The translations under genes and the position numbers were made by a program. The notes under the pieces are model-generated. The model was not told where the DNA came from. It did not search any database and was given only the letters and a program-made list of their open reading frames with translations. Below are positions 1-10,899 of a stretch of DNA of 64,000 nt, piece after piece. Positions within the stretch are counted from its first letter, which is position 1; every line of letters begins with the position of its first letter. Origin of the DNA: Cycas panzhihuaensis (Eukaryota; Cycadophyta); contig CM041465.1 of assembly GCA_023213395.1 (NCBI GenBank), positions 64,487,741 through 64,551,740 of the forward strand, given 5' to 3'.

Positions 1-609
1 GGTTTCTTATCCTCCTTTATTCTCTTCTACATCAAGGAGAATGCCACTTAATTACTTGATCTTGAGGGTACTTAGGTCCTTTAAAGCTTTAATACTTATA
101 GCTACCATTTCAAATCATTTAAATTCTCTAACATATCTTAATATTCTTTCCTTAACTCTTTGTTTAGTTAACACTTCTCCAAGGGATCTTATCTAGTCGA
201 TTAGGTCTTAGACCTTAGTATTAAATTCATTGACGCTCTCTCTTAGTGACATATTCAAATTCTCAAACTTGCTTCTAAGGGATTGAAGTTTGGTTAAGGC
301 AGCTCCTTCATAAATTAGCTTTAGGATATCCCAAGCTTCCTTTGATATAGTAGCTTCACTCACTTTAGGAAATATATGGTCTTCTAGAGCATAAAAAATA
401 AGAGCTAAGGCTCCATTATATTTCTTAGCATATTCTCTATAAACTACTTTGTCATCCAAGGTGGAATTTTCTCCAAGTTTATCAAATCCTTCCTTAATAA
501 ATTCCCATATATCTTTGGCTATAAAAATAGGTTTCATTCTCTTACTCCAATTAGAGAAATTGATTCTATCAAATTTAGGTATAATCATATTTCTAAGGGT
601 TGTTGTCAT
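1..609 (-). pseudogene. Ty1/copia gag fragment (decayed, runs off left edge)
   Basis: The minus-strand frame starting at 609 encodes about 133 residues of a Copia Gag N-terminal region. It opens with an M-T-T-T start followed by PKFDRINFSNWSKRMKPIF, the usual Copia 'F-x-G-x-N-F-x-x-W' opening, then the helical UBN2-type segment with AWDILKLIYEG and LRSKFENLNM. Gag would coat element RNA in the cytoplasm. After residue 133 the frame meets stops, but related sequence continues towards base 1 (IRSLGEVLTKQRVKERIL), so Gag is interrupted rather than finished. Its pol would lie left of the window. No primer-binding site or LTR was recognised to its right, so the element is incomplete as seen here. 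Family assignment is fairly sure; the lineage within Copia is not. Confidence 0.8.
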
Positions 610-1998
610 TATAACTCAATTATGTTTTAGTGTACTCTAAAAGTTTTAAATTTATTTGTATCCTATCTACTTAGAGGGCTTCTAATCTAAAGTTCTATGT
701 CTTAGGGTCTCTAAAGAAAGTTGTTAGTTACTATCTTGACTAATGGTGCCTACTTATAAGTGGAAAACTAGGGACCTAATATACTAGTACATTAGCTCAA
801 GGCTCGATATACTTTAGTACATGAGCTACAAAGAAGGTCAAAGCCCCCTCTAATTTGTTGGTCCATCTGCATCAGTCTTATGCCTAACGACAAATCTAGT
901 GTTGAAAGCTTGACCAACTAAGGCACTCACCCCATCTAAGTCTAGCCTGGTCTTCAAACTCCAAAGGAAAAAGGTTTTCCACCTCATCTTACCATTGAAT
1001 ACACCTAATAGCTAATGGTTTCCTCAATAACTTCAAGTACACCAAAGGCATGTGTGGGGTGGTAACTTTAAGGGTCCTAACCATTCTCCTTACAAGGTTA
1101 GAAATTAGGGTGGTTAATTTAGGAGTTATCTTGTTAATATATAAATATTAATCTTAAATGTATCCTTCTTTACAAGTAATGGTTCCTTTTACCAATAATT
1201 GAAAAACTTAAAATATTTGTAATGAAATAAAATAAAACCAACTTAAATAAAATGTAAATAATTCAAATAACACTAAATGAAATAAATTGAAATAATAAAA
1301 GGGTTTAGAATTCTCTTATTTATAAGAAATTAACCCAAATTATTTACTTCCCTTTTAAGAGAAAACCTACACCAAATTAGCTAAAAAATATCTATAAGTT
1401 TAAATAATGAACTAAAATATACTATCAATAGTTAGTACATCGATATATTATTAATATCCTTGAATAAATTTGAGAAATTACTCTAAAAATAATGAGAACT
1501 ACTCAAATAAGAACCAATTAGATAGGTTAATATTATTAGCTTAGAAAACTTATAAAATAGCTTCAAATTAATGTCAAACTAATTGTAAGATATAAAGATT
1601 TAAGTCAACTTTCCAATAGTTTAAATCATTCAAAAAATATACTTTTTATTTGAAAGATGTTAAGAAAATAGTAGAAACACCTTGTTATGGCTAAAAATTA
1701 AAGAAGGGTTCCTTAAGCCCCTTAACAAGATGGCCCCTACACTAGGTTACTACTTGTGACTACCTATTGGGCTATGAAGGGGCTACAAATTCTAAAAAAT
1801 ATGAAATATGACTAAATTTCTTAACCAAAATTATAAAAAAGGATTTAATTTATTTCAAATCCACTCCCTTATGAAAAGAAATGATCACATGGAATGTACA
1901 TATGACCACTAGCTACCATATGAAGGGAGCTACTAGATATTAAATCAAATTCCAATTTAGTTAAATTTTTAAAAAACTATATAAAATATATATATATT
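610..1998. other. AT-rich spacer, nothing recognised
   Basis: No gene, LTR, primer-binding site or repeat was identified between the Copia gag fragment and the LINE. The stretch is AT-rich and becomes almost pure A/T runs near 1980-1998, a plausible setting for LINE endonuclease cleavage. If the gag fragment belonged to a normal element its 5' LTR should lie here, but no tRNA-iMet-like primer site was found on the minus strand. Confidence 0.6.
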
Positions 1999-2016
1999 GA
2001 ATAAAACTGCATGGAT
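1999..2016. repeat. LINE target-site duplication, left copy
   Basis: GAATAAAACTGCATGGAT here matches GAATAAAACTACATGGAT at 14088-14105 in 17 of 18 positions. The two copies bracket the LINE, so this is read as the target-site duplication from target-primed reverse transcription. The length is typical for L1-type insertions. Confidence 0.85.
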
Positions 2017-2109
2017 AAAACTCTCAGGGATATCAATGGGTAGGATCCTAAATTAAGAAGTAAAAAATGCTGAATCTGGTTATGGGAGAAGGAGGGGGCA
2101 TTATAAATC

Positions 2110-3322
2110 TTGCTTCTTAGAATATTAGGGGCATGAATGCCCCTTCTAAATATATAATGGCTAGAGAACTACAATCTAGATATGAGTTGGACATTCTTTT
2201 CTTACAAGAAACTAAACTTGAGGAGGGGAATAGGGATGATATTCTTAGCAAGGTATGGGAGGAAGTAGGGATGGTTGTAAGAGATGGGAGTAGAGGTTCT
2301 GGCAGCTTAGTTACCTTATGGAACCTCAGAAGCTAGGAAGGGGAAATCTATACCTCTAAGGAGCATTTTGTCTCTAGTTGGTTAATATGTAAAAAATCCA
2401 AGCTAAAATGGTTCATTATGAACATCTATGTCCCCCTTATATAGGATAGTAGAAAAATCCTAAGGGATAGACTACTAGAGATCCATAAGGATTGGAGAGG
2501 CCCTTGGATAATAGCTAGAGATCTAAATATGGTCCTATCACCCAGGAAAAAGAAAGGGGGGCTTCGAGGCTAAACCAAGAGCATGGAAGACCTGGGGGAG
2601 TTTATGCAAAAGGGAGGTGTAATGGATATTTCTCTTTAAGTTCTAAAGTATACTTGGTCTAATAGAAGACTTGGGGAGCACCACATTTAGGTTAGTCTAG
2701 TTAGAGTTCTAATAAATTTTACTTGGGCCAGCTTGTATAGCAATAATACTCTTGAAACAATGCCTAAATTAGTTTTGGATCACTCCCCATTTATTTTAAG
2801 CTTTGTTAAAAAAAATAAGTTTATGGGAACTCCTTTTAAATTTGAGACAATGTGGACAAAGGACCCAAGCTGCTGTGACTTGATTGCAGATTGGTGGAAC
2901 TACCCAATCAAAGGATGTACAATACTCAAATTTTTAAAAAAACTAGAATGGATGAAGACTCAAGTGAAAGAATGGAACAAAAGTGTCTTCTAAAACATAT
3001 TTAGAATAAAAAACTAAATCTTAGAAGAGCCGAAGAGGCTAGACAAAAATATTTAGGAAGAAGGTAAATATAACTCTTTAGATCAAGAAGAGAGAGGTCT
3101 TCAAGATAAGTTGGAGTATGTCATATTAAAGGAAGAAATCTACTGGAGATAAAAATCTAGAGCATTGTGGCTTGCTAAAGGCGATAGAAACACAATTTTT
3201 TCTCATATGACCACCCTAAAATATAGATCTTGTAATCATGTTAAGGTGATGATCAATAAATAAGGTGATGAAATAAATGATCAAAAAGGTATAAAGGAGG
3301 TGGAAGTGGACTATTTCAGGGA
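2110..3322 (+). pseudogene. LINE ORF2 endonuclease (APE-type) domain
   Basis: The frame reads N-I-R-G-M-N-A-P near 2127 and then LDILFLQETKL, the conserved start of the apurinic/apyrimidinic-like endonuclease (N of the NIRG motif, E of QET). Later segments MNIYVPLI, WRGPWIIARDLNMVLSP (GDxN-like, here RDLN) and KLVLDHSPFIL (SDH-like motif with catalytic His) keep the domain order. The enzyme would nick genomic DNA to prime reverse transcription. At least seven stops, mainly TAG, interrupt it, and the GDFN-type motif has lost its Gly. After 2993 the linker towards RT continues in degraded form (ALWLAKGDRNT, a plant L1 hallmark) until the Copia insertion point at 3327. Confidence 0.85.
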
Positions 3323-3327
3323 CTTGT
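3323..3327. repeat. Copia-1 target-site duplication, left copy
   Basis: CTTGT directly before the LTR is repeated at 10895-10899 directly after the other LTR. Removing the element and one copy rejoins the LINE linker sequence. Confidence 0.95.
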
Positions 3328-3621
3328 TGAAAAGAGTGGATCAATCCTTCATCTCCATGCACTAAACACAAAGGCAAACATGGGAGCAAGAGAGACTTGA
3401 GAGAAAGAAAGTAGCTCTCACAAAATGGGGAGGTAAAGAATGAATCTCCTCCATTGAGCTTTACTTTTATATTGAGAGAGAGAGCAAAGTTAGGTGAAAT
3501 GAAATTACACATAATGCACATGAAAGTGCATTTCACTTAAGTGATCTAATTCAAAGTTCACTTAAGACCCTTTTCAAAATAATCAACTAATGTAATGACC
3601 TTATGTCATTAACCCTTTTCA
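3328..3621 (-). repeat. Copia-1 3' LTR
   Basis: 294 bp, TGAAAAG to CTTTTCA (short inverted ends). It is nearly identical to 10600-10894. The differences seen are CA versus CG at two CpG positions and one extra T in a T run. A 106-codon open frame inside it is duplicated in the other LTR and is not regarded as a gene. Confidence 0.95.
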
Positions 3622-3634
3622 ATCTCCCCCTTAA
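3622..3634 (-). other. Copia-1 polypurine tract
   Basis: On the minus strand TTAAGGGGGAGAT lies immediately before the TG of the 3' LTR, as expected for the plus-strand DNA primer of an LTR retrotransposon. Confidence 0.85.
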
Positions 3635-3854
3635 TGGTAGAAGGTCATTTCATTCTATTTTATTCTATCCTATGAGGTCTTCATTTGAGCCTCTTACAAA
3701 GCAAACTAGTATGATACTTTTGTGGGAAACCCTCACTGGGAAGAAAACCAAGAAATTTCCAGCTCGAGCTCTTTAAATGTAGCCAGATAGCCAATCAGTA
3801 CAATAAATTTTGTAGCTGAAATCTCTTGAGTCTCCATATACCATTTGGTCATCC

Positions 3855-4008
3855 CCATGCCCTTCGGGTTTTCACAGTTCGATTTTCCAAAATGATACAA
3901 CCCTTATCCTTTCGCTACCACATGGGGTTTTCACGAATGGGATAGAGCGAGACTTACTCTTGTCCTTCCGCCCACAAGGGGTTTTCACGAATGAGATAGA
4001 GTATGATG
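3855..4008. repeat. Short tandem repeat at the 3' end of Copia-1
   Basis: Three imperfect copies of a unit of about 54 bp share a GGGGTTTTCACGAATG-type core (at about 3866, 3924 and 3978). The array lies between the RNase H relic and the polypurine tract, in the non-coding 3' part of the element. Confidence 0.6.
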
Positions 4009-4149
4009 GTCCTATTGTCATCTCCTTCAATCGATCGAGATGGAGGCCCTAAGGCGACTTGCTTTCGGAACTGTTCAAACTTCACCCTCTTCTGGTTTGG
4101 TGAAGATATCGGCCACTTGATCTGGCGTGGGGCGGTACTCAATTGAATT

Positions 4150-5650
4150 GTGCCATCATGAACTAGTTCTCTAATCCTGTGGACTTTTGTACTTATATGT
4201 TTGGTACGATCATGAAATCTGATTTTTAGCCATCCGGATTATAGATTGATTATCTACATGTAAGCTAGTAGAACTTGTTTGGGTGGCATTTAATGTATTC
4301 AACAATTTTCTAAGCCATATCACCTCCTTGCTTGTCTCGTGCTGCAATGTACTCGGCTTGATTGAGTCTGCAACTATCTTCTAGTTTGGATCTCCATGAT
4401 ATTGGTCTTTGTTCCAAGAAATGTTACGTACCTAGACGTAGATCTTCCTGTGTCTTTATCTCCAAAGAAAGTCCGAGTGCGTATGCATAAAGTTTAAATT
4501 TACGCATTGGGTTCGTACAATGACCATATTTGCTAGTCGTCTTTAGGTACCTCAACACTCGTGTGCGACTTGCCAATGATTACGCTTAGGATTTGTCATG
4601 AATCTTGCAAGAATGCCGAAGCAGTGTGCAATATCTGCCTTGTGTTGGTAGCATAGATGAGACTACCTACAAGTTGCACAGCAGAGTGTTGCGTCGCCTC
4701 CCTATTGTCACCATCAATGAGAGCTTAATATTAGGCTCCATAGGTGTATCCACCGGTCGAGCACCTTCCAACCGAAACTTTGTCAAGATCGTTGATATAT
4801 TTTTCTTGGGAGAGAAAGATTTTGCCATCCTTTTGAGTTACTTCAATTCCCAAGTAATATTTCATCAACCCGAGGTCGATAATTCAAAAGTTTTAGCAAG
4901 GTCCTTCTTCGCCTAGTGATTACACTGCTCACTATTCCCCATTATGAGCATGTCATCCACAAAGATTAAGAGGTAAGTGACTTTATCATTTTGGCGCTTG
5001 ATGAATAATGTTGCATCAATATCTTGATAGTCACAAACCTCATATCCAAGTTGCCTCATTCTTTCAGACAACTTGGTAAACCAAGCACGAGGGGCTTGCT
5101 TTAGTACGTATTAGTTCTTTTTGAGCCTACAACCTTTGTGCTCCTGCCCGTCAATCTCGTATCCTTCTGGCTGAGCCATGTAAATTTCTTCTTTAAGGTC
5201 CCCATTAAGAAATGCGGTCTTAACATCAAGTTGGTGGATTTTCCAACCACGCTGAGCGCCCAAGGCTATAAGAGTTCGATTGTAGGCCACTTGGTTGTAG
5301 GAGCAAAGATTTCATTGTAGTCAATGCCTTCCCTTTCGTGAATCCTTTTGCTACCAACCTCGCCTTGTGTTTTCTAGGGTGCCATCTGATCTATACTTGT
5401 TTTTGAACACCCATTTATTTTGAACTACCTTTCTTCCAAGTGGTAGATCAACAAGCTCCCATGTACCGTTCTTAATAAGAGATTGATACTCTTCGTTCAT
5501 GGCATTTCTCCAAGTTGTATGCTTCTGACTTCTTGGTACGTTAGGGCTCTTCATTAAGAGCAAGATGCAGTTCTGCTGGTTCAAGCTCAACGGAAAGTGA
5601 TTCATGCATCCTTGCTCTATGGGCACTTCTAGTGCCAGTTTTGCCTACCT
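4150..5650 (-). pseudogene. Copia-1 reverse transcriptase and RNase H (decayed)
   Basis: Reading leftwards on the minus strand, WRNAMNEEYQSLIKNGTWELV and NKWVFKNKYRSDG mark the start of the Copia RT domain, followed by KARLVAKGFTKG. A motif of the form WMTCS-W-G sits where the catalytic VDDML is expected, so the Asp pair is not preserved. A later LVGSLIYA segment and further RNase H-like remnants extend to about 4.2 kb. RT would copy element RNA into DNA in virus-like particles. Numerous stops and frameshifts make the region non-functional. The left end is uncertain because sequence similarity fades gradually. Confidence 0.8.
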
Positions 5651-6179
5651 CATCTGGTCGCATGTCCTTGTGTAGCTGGTAGGCTTCACAAAAACCTCGA
5701 GTTGGGAATGAGGTTTTCATTTCCACAACCTCTTGATCTTCGTTTTGATCCTGAAAAGGATCATGTGAAATATTTGGCACGGAGGAAGTTGGCGATGCTG
5801 GAGAAGATGGGCCAGCCACAGATGTTGGAGAAGATGATCCTTCTGCTATGGCTTTGCCTTTGTCAACTTGGTACATTTACAAATGATGGTCTTGGATGTG
5901 TACACATTGGATTGGAGTCACAGCTTGTATCCTCCGAGGCTCTATTGTCAGATTCCAAGATTTTAAGCAAGCTTGATCTCCCCTAAATTTTGGAATCTGG
6001 ACATCAAATTCGATAGCATCATTAAATCGGTATGAAGGCGTCTTGGAGTCAAGTCGAGTAATTGATCTTGATCTCTGCAAAGATAACATCTCTAGTGATG
6101 ATGATTTTACGCTCAAGGTATAAAAACCTTGTATCCCTTTTTGTCCATAGGGTATCCGGCAAAGATGCCTTTGATGGCT

Positions 6180-6900
6180 TTATCTTGGAGCTTATTTCTA
6201 TGTTCTGCAAAATATGAGCATAACAAGTAGAGCCAAAAATTCAAGTGGGAGATAGAGGGGTTTGTCCATACCACATTTCATGTGGAGAGGGGCCGAGCTT
6301 GGAGGGACTAACAGTGTTGATGCAATACACAGCAGTCCAGATAGCCTCAGCCCAAAGATAGATAGGGACATTCTTATATACCAGGATAGCGCGAGCCATA
6401 TTCATGATGGTCCTGTTCATGCGCGGTAACTCCATTTTCTTTGGGGTGTACCTGCAACAGTGGTCTGATGTTTGATTCCACGTTGACATAGGTACGATTC
6501 AAACTCATTGGATGTGTACTCGCCACCATTGTCAATCCAGAGTATTTTGATCTTGAATCCAGATTCATTTTCCACGCGGGCCTTGAAAGCTTGAAACATA
6601 GAAAAGCTTCATCTTTCTTTGCAAGAAAAGCAATCCATACTTTCTTGGTAAAATCATCAATGAAAGTAATATAGTACCACTTACATTTGATAGAAGGGAT
6701 GGGCATAGGGCGCATATATCCGAGTGTACAAAGGCTACAAAGGTTGGCTAGATTTCCACCGACTATGAGGAAAGGGTTGTCTTTGAGATTTAGCAATAAT
6801 ACATGCTTCACATTTAAAGGGCTTGGAGGGAACTTAGGCAAACCAGAAGAGTGCCTTGTAGTTCTCTTAAACGATCAATTTTGATATGGCCCATACGAGC
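6180..6900 (-). pseudogene. Copia-1 integrase (frameshifted)
   Basis: Pieces of the Copia integrase core appear in three minus-strand frames. They are WYYITFIDDFTKKVWIAF (first catalytic Asp region), KILWIDNGGEYTSNEFESYL (second Asp) and a broken TPQRK-NGV-A-MNRTIM segment where PQxNGVAERKNRT with the catalytic Glu is expected. The downstream ARAILVYKNVPIYLWAEAIW and AVYCIN are typical of the region after the core. Integrase would insert element DNA into the genome. Frame changes near 6600 and 6480 separate the catalytic residues, so no active enzyme could be made. Confidence 0.85.
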
Positions 6901-7196
6901 ATGCCATAGAGTGCTTGAGACAACTTTTGAGGAGTCGGGGTTGTGGTAAAATAAATTCATCATCAACATAGTTGGCTTCAGAGGATGGTGAGCCGGTTAA
7001 GGCGAAAAGTTTGCCATCAAGAATTAGGTCATAACCACAAGATTTGAAGGAGGGTGAATGACACGAGAGAGTTTGATTGTTTGCGATTACACTCGGATCA
7101 AATCTACGAGAGACAAGGGTGGATAGGGAGGCGATTACGCTTTAGGCGAGAATATATAAAACATCAACAAGTGTAAAATCTGAAGGCACAGGAGTT

Positions 7197-8515
7197 TCAG
7201 TGCAAACTGCTCCAAGTCCTTGTTGGTGAGATGATTTGTCGACCATGTGTACAACACCACGAACTTGAGTCAAAATCTTGAAAGAACTGGCGATGACAAG
7301 TCATGTGTTGTGTTGCTCCGATCCATGATCCACGATGAAGTATTTGAGGTAGCACTATTTGCAACTCAAGTGGTGAAGACAAAAGTGAATAAGCAAAGCC
7401 ACAATGAGCCTCAATATACTTAGTGGATCTATCAACAACATTTGATGAAGTGGTCCCAATTCTTTGAAGGTGTGCACGAGCAAATTGCGTTCCACCAAAA
7501 GCATCTTCAAAAGAAGTATTATCAACATTATGTGCACCATGGCGATGTTGATAACTTGGTAGTTTGTTGGTGGCAGTTCTACAATTTTTGGCATAATGTC
7601 CTCTTCTATTACACCTTTGGCACACGATTGTTTGATTTCCAGTCCAAGTATTGATGGCCGGATTGTCTCGATTCTTTGGATCTAGGTCCGGGTTGATTAT
7701 TTTGGCCTTGGCCTTGAGGCTTTTTGTTGGAATTGAGGAGCTGTTGACTAAGAGGACGTTGTCCTTGTTGTCTACTTCTTCCTCTTCCACGGAATTACCA
7801 CCTCTCTGAGAGTATTGACCTTGATTTTGGTGTAACAAAGATCTTCTTCCACTTCAAAAGTAGCATCAATTGGATCTGATGTAGTGGCAAAGTTGGTATC
7901 AAAGGTCTTATCAAATTCAATGAACTTATCAGCAAGATCCTCAAAGTTTAGGGTCTTTAAAGTTCCTTTGGATTGAAGACTCCAATAGATTTTATAATCG
8001 GGATATGGAGACATGGTGAATCAAGAAAGCCCATGTAATGCATTGAGTTTTAAAATCTTTATCAATGGCTTGCTTGATTGGACGAAGGAGATTGATTGTC
8101 TCACTTGCATGTCCTTTCGCATTTTCAATTTGTTCATCTTGACACTAAGTGAACAAATTCTAAGTCTGATTTAGTGTCGAAGTTCTTCTTAAGAACTTCA
8201 AGAACTTTCCATCTTTGTATCATGTACAACTTCATCAATGAGATTATGCAGGAATAATCGGTGACAAGCGATATCCCTACGGATTTTATCATCATCAAGT
8301 TCCCATTGGCGTTTAGCTCTGACTTGGGAGCGGTTGGAGCACCTCTCAAGAAAGCGATTGTGGTAGTCAGCAACAGTGGTGTAGGTTGTAAGTGATCTCT
8401 CCATAGACCTTCATACTTTGCGGATTTCGACACCGATGAACCACATGTCCCAATTTTCTTTCCTTTTAGAATGCGTTCATATTTTGTTTGAACCTGGAAG
8501 ACATTGTGTCTTTTT
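7197..8515 (-). pseudogene. Copia-1 gag and protease region
   Basis: Gag begins near 8515 on the minus strand. Segments such as VADYHNRFLERCSNRSQVRA and FEDLADKFIEFDKTFDTNF lie in different frames. A clean CCHC zinc knuckle, CQRCNRRGHYAKNC, lies at 7581-7622 (Cys-x2-Cys-x4-His-x4-Cys) and would bind element RNA. Just downstream, GATQHMT at about 7299-7320 is the end of the aspartic protease motif normally written DSGATQHMT. Here the bases around the Asp are rearranged and the frame is broken, so the active site is lost. At least three frameshifts occur before the zinc knuckle. Confidence 0.85.
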
Positions 8516-8664
8516 AGAAGGAAGAAATGAAGAAGGGACTATAAAAGTGATGGCAATAAATGACCAATCACTATTTACAAATGGGAAATGTAATGAAGTA
8601 GTGTAGAAGAAGGAAGAAGAAGTGAGAATGGTTGCTCAAAGATGAAGGAGCAACTTAGAGAAAA

Positions 8665-8861
8665 GTCACCAACACTTGTGACAAATATTAACTCGACGCA
8701 GAATATGAGAAGCACTATGATAAAAATTGGCCACTAACACTTGTGGCAAATATTAACCCCGACGCAAGAGGAATATGAGAAGCACTATGATAAAAATTGG
8801 CCACTAACACTTGTGGCAAATATTAACCTGACGCAGCAGGAATATGAGAAGCACTATGATT
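8665..8861. repeat. 70-bp tandem repeat in the Copia-1 leader
   Basis: About 2.8 copies of a 69-70 bp unit that starts GAATATGAGAAGCACTATGA and contains ACACTTGTGGCAAATATTAA. Copies two and three are nearly identical, which suggests recent slippage or unequal exchange. Confidence 0.85.
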
Positions 8862-9746
8862 GTGATTACACTATGGATCACTTTTACAAATAAGTAAGTG
8901 ATCAATATACAAGATTGTAGGCCAATGTAGAAGTTGACATCATTAGGTTTACACAACTTGAAGCTCGAATGTAGGATGTGTAATCAACCCAATAACCTCT
9001 AACTTGTGTCCAACGTGTAGTTGAGGTTGTTGAAGGGATGCCTAGGCTTCTAGTAGAATTAATTTGGCCTTCACCCGCGATACCTGCAATCGTGCTTGGT
9101 GATGAAATCCAAGTCACAACGGAGCCCAGGTACTCCCAATCCTCACCCAGTTCACCAATGAGCAGCTATATACCTCCTCTAAAGAGTGGTACGTGCATAC
9201 CCATGGCTATGACGGATATTGGATTGGGTATATTTTAATCTTATATTAAAGTTTCAGTTTTCTCGGTTGGTTATCAGGATGATCCCTAATTGAGGCACGA
9301 TGGTATGGCTAACCAAAGCTCACCAATATTAGGTTTAGTCCGGTCCAACTTGAAACCCACACCTCCTTTATGGCACCATTACGCCAACCAAGGTATCTCA
9401 GCCTTGGGGAGTGTGTGAACAGTACAAGATGGCGGAAAATAGCGTCGTGATGCGTTCCTTTTAGGAAGAGTGAAAAGATTATCGAATTGCATCAAACGTA
9501 CATTTAACTGAAAATAATGCTTGCTTGGAGTGCTTTTGGAGTGCTTGCTTGAAGTGTCTTTGGAGTGCTTGCTTTGTGTGATTTTAGAGTGCTAAAATGC
9601 AATGCTCAATAAGTGAGTGAGGACACCGGATATTGCTCCGATCCAGGTGTTTTTTTCCTCACTTTTACAATGGGCTTTTAAGCCTTATAAAAAGGAAGAA
9701 ATTTTCTTCTTCTTTTTTTTTTTGTTAATACAAAAAAAAGTACTCT

Positions 9747-10040
9747 TCACTAAATCTACAATAACTTTCTCCCACGATGTCGAAATGGAGTGCCGGTTTT
9801 GTGCTACAAACTAGACTCAGAGCTTCATCTTCAGGAAGTGGAATCAGGTCCAAATGAGTTCTGGAACATTTTTGACAGCCCCGCAAAATTAGGAAATTAT
9901 ATTTTCCATGAATTCTTACTAAAAATAACTACTGTTCACTAAAACAGCAATAACTTCCTCATACGGCATCCAAATTAGGTGCCAATTTTTGTGCTGGAAA
10001 GTAGACTCAGAGCTCGATCTTTGACAATTGGAATCACTTC
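9747..10040. repeat. Imperfect direct duplication in the Copia-1 leader
   Basis: Blocks 9747-9850 and 9937-10040 share CAATAACTT, GTGC, GTAGACTCAGAGCT-like and GGAATCA landmarks in the same order, with a spacing of 190 bp. They are old copies of one leader module. Confidence 0.65.
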
Positions 10041-10585
10041 AATTGGATCTCTATAGAAGAATTTGCAGACCTGTGAAGTTCAGCAATCAAATTAAATTTC
10101 TACAGAAATTTCAGCTTGCTAATCTCTCATTAACACATGATACCATATGAAATTTCCATCATTTTTTGATCACCAGGATCCCAATATGGGCAAGGTGAGA
10201 GCATACAATGATAGATATTTTAAATGGCTCAAAATGCTTTAAAAAAATGGGTAAAAACTCCCCTTACAATCATTCTTCTAAATGATGGAAAAATTTCGGC
10301 AGCATTTCCCCTTGTTAAATGGACAAAAAAGGGAAAAGAAAAAGAAGAATGGGATAGCATGAATGGCCAGCAAAGGATTAGAATCCTTGGGCCTTACAAC
10401 TCCTTGTATTATGCTTCCAAACTTGAAAAAGAGAAAGGAAAGGAAAACAATACAAAATATGCTATCATAATAACTTGAAAATATTTCTAAATTCACTTTC
10501 ACAATCTCCTTCACCACATGAATTGTGGGGGAGAAGGAAGTGATGGCTCCATTGCAAGTGCAAGTGGGGAATATGAAGGAAGCAA

Positions 10586-10597
10586 GCTCTGATACCA
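10586..10597 (-). other. Copia-1 primer-binding site (tRNA-iMet)
   Basis: The minus strand reads TGGTATCAGAGC, the standard complement of the 3' end of plant initiator tRNA-Met, two bases from the 5' LTR. Confidence 0.95.
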
Positions 10598-10599
10598 CA

Positions 10600-10894
10600 T
10601 GAAAAGAGTGGATCGATCCTTCATCTCCATGCACTAAACACAAAGGCAAACATGGGAGCAAGAGAGACTTGAGAGAAAGAAAGTAGCTCTCACAAAATGG
10701 GGAGGTAAAGAATGAATCTCCTCCATTGAGCTTTACTTTTATATTGAGAGAGAGAGCAAAGTTAGGTGAAATGAAATTACACATAATGCACATGAAAGTG
10801 CATTTCACTTAAGTGATCTAATTCAAAGTTCACTTAAGACCCTTTTTCGAAATAATCAACTAATGTAATGACCTTATGTCATTAACCCTTTTCA
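10600..10894 (-). repeat. Copia-1 5' LTR
   Basis: 295 bp, TG to CA, nearly identical to 3328-3621. This copy keeps CG where the other LTR has CA at two sites, so the differences look like methyl-C deamination since insertion. Confidence 0.95.
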
Positions 10895-10899
10895 CTTGT
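10895..10899. repeat. Copia-1 target-site duplication, right copy
   Basis: CTTGT, identical to 3323-3327. The LINE frame resumes immediately afterwards. Confidence 0.95.

Larger units (their letters stand above)
8516..10585 (-). other. Copia-1 long non-coding leader
   Basis: About 2.1 kb separates the primer-binding site from the gag start, longer than in most Copia elements. No coding domain was recognised. It contains a 70-bp tandem repeat (8665-8861), a short GTGCTTGCTT-type repeat (about 9521-9590), a T-rich run near 9711-9724 and an imperfect 105-bp direct duplication with 190-bp spacing (9747-9850 and 9937-10040). Part may be an older insertion into the leader; no termini were found that would prove this. 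Confidence 0.6.
3328..10894 (-). mobile_element. Copia-1: complete but defective Ty1/copia element inside the LINE
   Basis: A 7,567-bp LTR retrotransposon on the minus strand, bounded by LTRs of 294 and 295 bp that start TG and end CA. It has a perfect 5-bp target duplication (CTTGT), a tRNA-iMet primer site beside the right-hand (5') LTR and a polypurine tract beside the left-hand (3') LTR. Internal order on the minus strand is a 2.1-kb leader, gag, protease, integrase, RT and RNase H, the Copia order. The coding part is broken by many frameshifts and stops, yet the LTRs differ by only two substitutions and one indel. It was therefore probably already defective when it inserted and was moved by enzymes from another copy. 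Confidence 0.95.

Noticed and set aside
8665-8861. Regular direct repeats that could be mistaken for a CRISPR array.
   Set aside because: Units are 70 bp and contiguous without unique spacers, inside a eukaryotic retrotransposon leader.
10586-10597. tRNA-like match.
   Set aside because: Only the 12-base primer-binding complement to initiator tRNA-Met is present; there is no tRNA cloverleaf.
10278-10808. A 176-codon minus-strand open frame overlapping the Copia-1 5' LTR, with its last third repeated at 3216-3536.
   Set aside because: The repeated part is LTR sequence, and the rest is leader; no domain or conservation beyond LTR duplication.
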